The notes under the pieces: generated by a model
What the model was told of the DNA's origin: nothing
Seen by the model: the letters and a program-made list of their open reading frames with translations, nothing else
Database searches by the model: none
In this document: positions 4,746-7,046 of the stretch, piece by piece
How the letters are laid out: each line of letters begins with the position of its first letter
Position numbering within the stretch: position 1 is the first letter of the stretch
Translations under genes and position numbers: made by a program
Assembly (NCBI GenBank): GCA_937915045.1
Contig: CALDNM010000189.1
Span: 1-7,046 of the forward strand
Direction of reading: 5' to 3'
DNA: 7,046 nt
Source of the DNA: an uncultured Clostridia bacterium
Lineage (GTDB): Bacteria; Bacillota; Clostridia; Peptostreptococcales; Anaerovoracaceae

Positions 4746-5934
4746 AGCGAGGACAATAGAAAAAAGGGCAGCATATATTTTACTGGTCGCAGTAATGGCG
4801 GTGACGATGACGTGCGCGTACTGGCCGCATGGAGCTGCAGCGGATACTGATACGGCACTTGCCGCTACTTCTGTGAGCGGTCTTTACACGACGAGATCGC
4901 GAAATTACAAGACAGCGACAAATATGTACGATAATATTGTCGTTCATAACGCTTACGGCAGGACAGCGTATCTATACGCGTATGATTACGACCAGAAGCA
5001 GTGGGTGGAAAAATCATCGTATCCTCTCGACAACGCTGAGTCCAGCAGCATACGCATCACTTACGACAACTCGTGGAAGCCGTATTATTACAGCGCGTGG
5101 AAGCTCGTCATACCGGCGGACAGCACATATGCCGCGTACAGCCGGAAGATCAAGGTGTATAACAAGGCATCGCTGACATGCAGGACGGCGGTCGTTATTG
5201 ACGCGTCGACGGGAAAGATCGTCTATAATAAATACAGTACAAAAAAAAGATACCCGGCGAGCATGACGAAGGTCATGACGTCGATACTTCTGCTCGAGAA
5301 CAAAAGCCTGTCCTCGAGGATAAAGATAACGGCGGAGGCTGATAATACTCCGTGGGGGCTTGGTATATCCAAGGGAGATTCTCTGACGACGAAGCAGGCG
5401 CTCTACGCCATACTTCTTCCATCATCGAACGATGTCGCGTGCGCGGCCGGGATCGCGGTCAGTGGCAGTACTTCGAGGTTTACGAAAAGAATGACGGCGA
5501 AGGCGAAGAAATTTGGATGCAGGAATACGAACTTCAAGAATGCCCATGGCCTTTACAACAGCAGCCACTACACAACCGCATATGATATGGGACTGATCAT
5601 GAAGTACGCTATGACGAGTTCGAAGACGAAGTATTTCAAGACGGTGATCAAAAAATCAAAATACACTTTCACGACGGGCAAAAAAAAGAAATATACGGTC
5701 TATACGACCGATGAGATGCTCGGGACTTCGGGTTTCCTGGGCGGCAAGACCGGCTGGATCGAGCAGTCCGGCGGATGCTTCACCGGAGCTTTTACTTACA
5801 ATGGAAAGATGTATATAACTGTCGTGATGGGGTCTGATTCCGGCGGCGGAAGATTTTCAGATACTAAAAGACTGATCACATTCACGAAGTATGCTGTTGA
5901 TAATTCTTACGGTGTACATTCGACTGCAAAATAA
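4738..5934 (+). CDS. Secreted D-Ala-D-Ala carboxypeptidase (peptidase S11) with an extra N-terminal module
   Basis: The 398-residue precursor starts with a signal peptide: basic start, hydrophobic core at about 11-27, likely cleavage after Ala35 (AAA-D). Residues 45-145 form a Tyr- and Ser-rich region with alternating beta-like pattern, ending in WKLVIPADSTYAAYSRKIKV (121-140); I cannot name this module. The penicillin-binding catalytic domain follows, with all three motifs: SMTK (175-178, nucleophile Ser175, Lys178), SSN (229-231) and KTG (337-339). Such enzymes remove the terminal D-Ala from peptidoglycan stem peptides outside the membrane and so limit cross-linking. No C-terminal PBP5-type domain or membrane anchor is seen after the catalytic part. 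The first in-frame start after the TAG at 4708-4710 is this ATG, with AAAGGA (4726-4731) 6 nt upstream. It ends 3 bp from the convergent GGDEF gene. Confidence 0.92.
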   Translation: MHKARTIEKRAAYILLVAVMAVTMTCAYWPHGAAADTDTALAATSVSGLYTTRSRNYKTATNMYDNIVVHNAYGRTAYLYAYDYDQKQWVEKSSYPLDNAESSSIRITYDNSWKPYYYSAWKLVIPADSTYAAYSRKIKVYNKASLTCRTAVVIDASTGKIVYNKYSTKKRYPASMTKVMTSILLLENKSLSSRIKITAEADNTPWGLGISKGDSLTTKQALYAILLPSSNDVACAAGIAVSGSTSRFTKRMTAKAKKFGCRNTNFKNAHGLYNSSHYTTAYDMGLIMKYAMTSSKTKYFKTVIKKSKYTFTTGKKKKYTVYTTDEMLGTSGFLGGKTGWIEQSGGCFTGAFTYNGKMYITVVMGSDSGGGRFSDTKRLITFTKYAVDNSYGVHSTAK

Positions 5935-5937
5935 AAA

Positions 5938-6900
5938 CTATTCTGAAGTAAGAGGGCGGCCATCATAAAATTGGTACGTGTTCCGACCGCTGGATTTCGC
6001 GCTGTAAAGTGCTGTGTCAGCCATGCGGAACAGTTCGCGGTAACTTTTATCACCACCGTGTGTGATGGCGATGCCGAAGCTGCATGTCGTCCCGTGGAGG
6101 GAATTATTCAGCGCGTCGCGAAGAGATGAAACTTTTTCTTTTATGGCATCGACAGATCCTGCCGACTGCATGAAAATCAGGAATTCATCCCCGCCTATAC
6201 GCGCAACTATGTCCTGCCTGCGAAAATTCGAGCTTATCGTATCGGCAGTCTTTATTATCACATGGTCACCGAACAGGTGGCCGAATGAGTCGTTTACTTC
6301 CTTGAAATGATCTATATCGATGATCATGATCGCGTGTAGCGCGTCAGTTTTCTGCAGGCTCAGTATATCCTGTATCATCTTTTCGGCGGCGACTTTGTTC
6401 AGAAGATCCGTCATCGGATCTTTTTTCGTAGCTTCTTTAAGCTCGATCTGCTCCCGGCGCAGTTTTTCCGAGAACTGCACAGGATAGAATTCATCTTTGC
6501 TTTGCTCTTTTATGGGTGTTTGAGAATGGACTGAGCATATCTTGAATTTGCCGTCTATGAGTTTCATAATGATCGACATAACGGAATACATCGTGACTTC
6601 CATACCGTCCGCAAGTATACGCGGTACATAAAAGTTACAGACAAGATAAAACATATCGCTGCTCAGGGCTTTTTTTTGTACGCTTTCGAAATTAACTTTG
6701 TAATGATATGAATCCGCGAGGAATTCGGTGTGGATGAGAGCTATGACATTATCTATTCCCCACGCCTGCTCATTCTGGCCGGTGCCATCGAAACTGATGT
6801 CATCAGTAAAGTAATCAAAAATCGCGTTTATGTCCCGGTCCTCTATATATTTTCTGATATAGTCTTTAAAAGCAGCTTCTGCTCTGTCAAGATCATTCAT
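5938..6900 (-). CDS. Diguanylate cyclase: NTF2/SnoaL-like sensor domain plus GGDEF domain
   Basis: The 320-residue cytoplasmic protein has no membrane segment. Residues 1-130 look like an NTF2/SnoaL-type fold: a helical start (AEAAFKDYIRKYIEDRDINAI region, 7-27), the DYFTDDISFDGTG segment (29-41) and a beta-rich second half ending near 127. A charged helix (142-160) leads to a complete GGDEF domain. This contains DPMTDLLNK (161-169), the metal Asp195 in IIDIDHFK, Asn203-Asp204, the active-site GGDEF (236-240) and an RxxD inhibitory site (Arg227-Asp230) exactly five residues before it. It should make cyclic di-GMP from two GTP, with product inhibition; the N-terminal pocket probably senses a small molecule or drives dimerisation. 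The ATG at 6900 has AAGGAG 8 nt upstream. No EAL or HD-GYP partner lies in the window. The GGDEF call is firm; the N-terminal fold is likely. Confidence 0.92.
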   Translation of the reverse strand: MNDLDRAEAAFKDYIRKYIEDRDINAIFDYFTDDISFDGTGQNEQAWGIDNVIALIHTEFLADSYHYKVNFESVQKKALSSDMFYLVCNFYVPRILADGMEVTMYSVMSIIMKLIDGKFKICSVHSQTPIKEQSKDEFYPVQFSEKLRREQIELKEATKKDPMTDLLNKVAAEKMIQDILSLQKTDALHAIMIIDIDHFKEVNDSFGHLFGDHVIIKTADTISSNFRRQDIVARIGGDEFLIFMQSAGSVDAIKEKVSSLRDALNNSLHGTTCSFGIAITHGGDKSYRELFRMADTALYSAKSSGRNTYQFYDGRPLTSE

Positions 6901-6933
6901 AAAAAGCGCTCCTTATCTATAAAGCTTCTATAT

Positions 6934-6961
6934 ATTATATCATTGTTTCATATAGCGTTAA
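6934..6961 (-). promoter_or_regulatory. Promoter of the GGDEF gene
   Basis: On the minus strand a perfect TATAAT (6939-6934) has TTAACG 16 bp upstream (6961-6956), or TTTAAC at 17 bp (6962-6957). The start point would be near 6927, giving a leader of about 27 nt with the AAGGAG site in it. Confidence 0.62.
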
Positions 6962-7046
6962 AGCGGAATTTGCTACCGCATCACATATATGGTCTTAACT
7001 GTCAACACATATGTTACACTTTGAGAAGTATTCTGATACAACCTGA

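Noticed and set aside
7000..7005. Perfect TTGACA on the minus strand upstream of the GGDEF gene
   Set aside because: No acceptable -10 lies 16-18 bp downstream (GATGCG, ATGCGG), and a better promoter exists at 6934-6961.
7026..7035. CAGAATACTT near the right edge (minus strand) also found at 605-614 near the aldA start point
   Set aside because: Ten-base matches between two places are expected by chance several times in a window of this size, and nothing else links the sites.

Overview
The window looks like an ordinary chromosomal stretch from an anaerobic Gram-positive bacterium of the Clostridia (Bacillota). This is an inference from strong AGGAGG-type ribosome binding sites, TGnTATAAT extended -10 promoters, a lysoplasmalogenase-family membrane protein (plasmalogens are typical of anaerobic Clostridia), a secreted S11 D-Ala-D-Ala carboxypeptidase, a Vat/CatB-type acetyltransferase and a Clostridia-style ADP-ribosylglycohydrolase. 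No insertion sequence, phage gene, CRISPR array, rRNA or tRNA was seen.

Layout. Positions 1-496 (minus) hold most of a YhhN/TMEM86-family membrane protein whose 3' end lies outside the window; it reads off the left edge. It is divergent from an AldA-type aldehyde dehydrogenase (645-2096, plus). The aldA promoter carries a 13-bp palindrome of the GntR/FadR type over its -35 region. A long bidirectional terminator (2124-2170) separates aldA from the convergent ADP-ribosylglycohydrolase gene (2177-3205, minus), which has an unusual two-helix membrane N-terminus and a possible internal start. Upstream of it lie a terminator (3224-3250) and two minus-strand genes likely read as one unit: a Vat-like acetyltransferase lacking the usual catalytic His (3881-4489), then a small two-helix membrane protein with a Lys/Glu/Ala-rich tail (3262-3837). 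Their promoter is well formed (4538-4566), with a tandem 11-bp repeat just upstream. Divergently, a possible 16-codon leader ORF (4695-4745) overlaps the start of a secreted D-Ala-D-Ala carboxypeptidase with an extra N-terminal module (4738-5934). That gene meets, tail to tail with 3 bp between, an NTF2-like/GGDEF diguanylate cyclase gene (5938-6900, minus), which has its own promoter at 6934-6961. The last 85 bases hold no gene that I can see.

The genes do not form one pathway. The themes are aldehyde and lipid handling (YhhN, AldA), removal of ADP-ribose marks, cell-wall trimming and c-di-GMP signalling. I found no convincing new multi-gene system. The points most worth checking are the aldA operator, the two possible starts of the ADP-ribosylglycohydrolase, the His-to-Pro change in the acetyltransferase, and the leader ORF.
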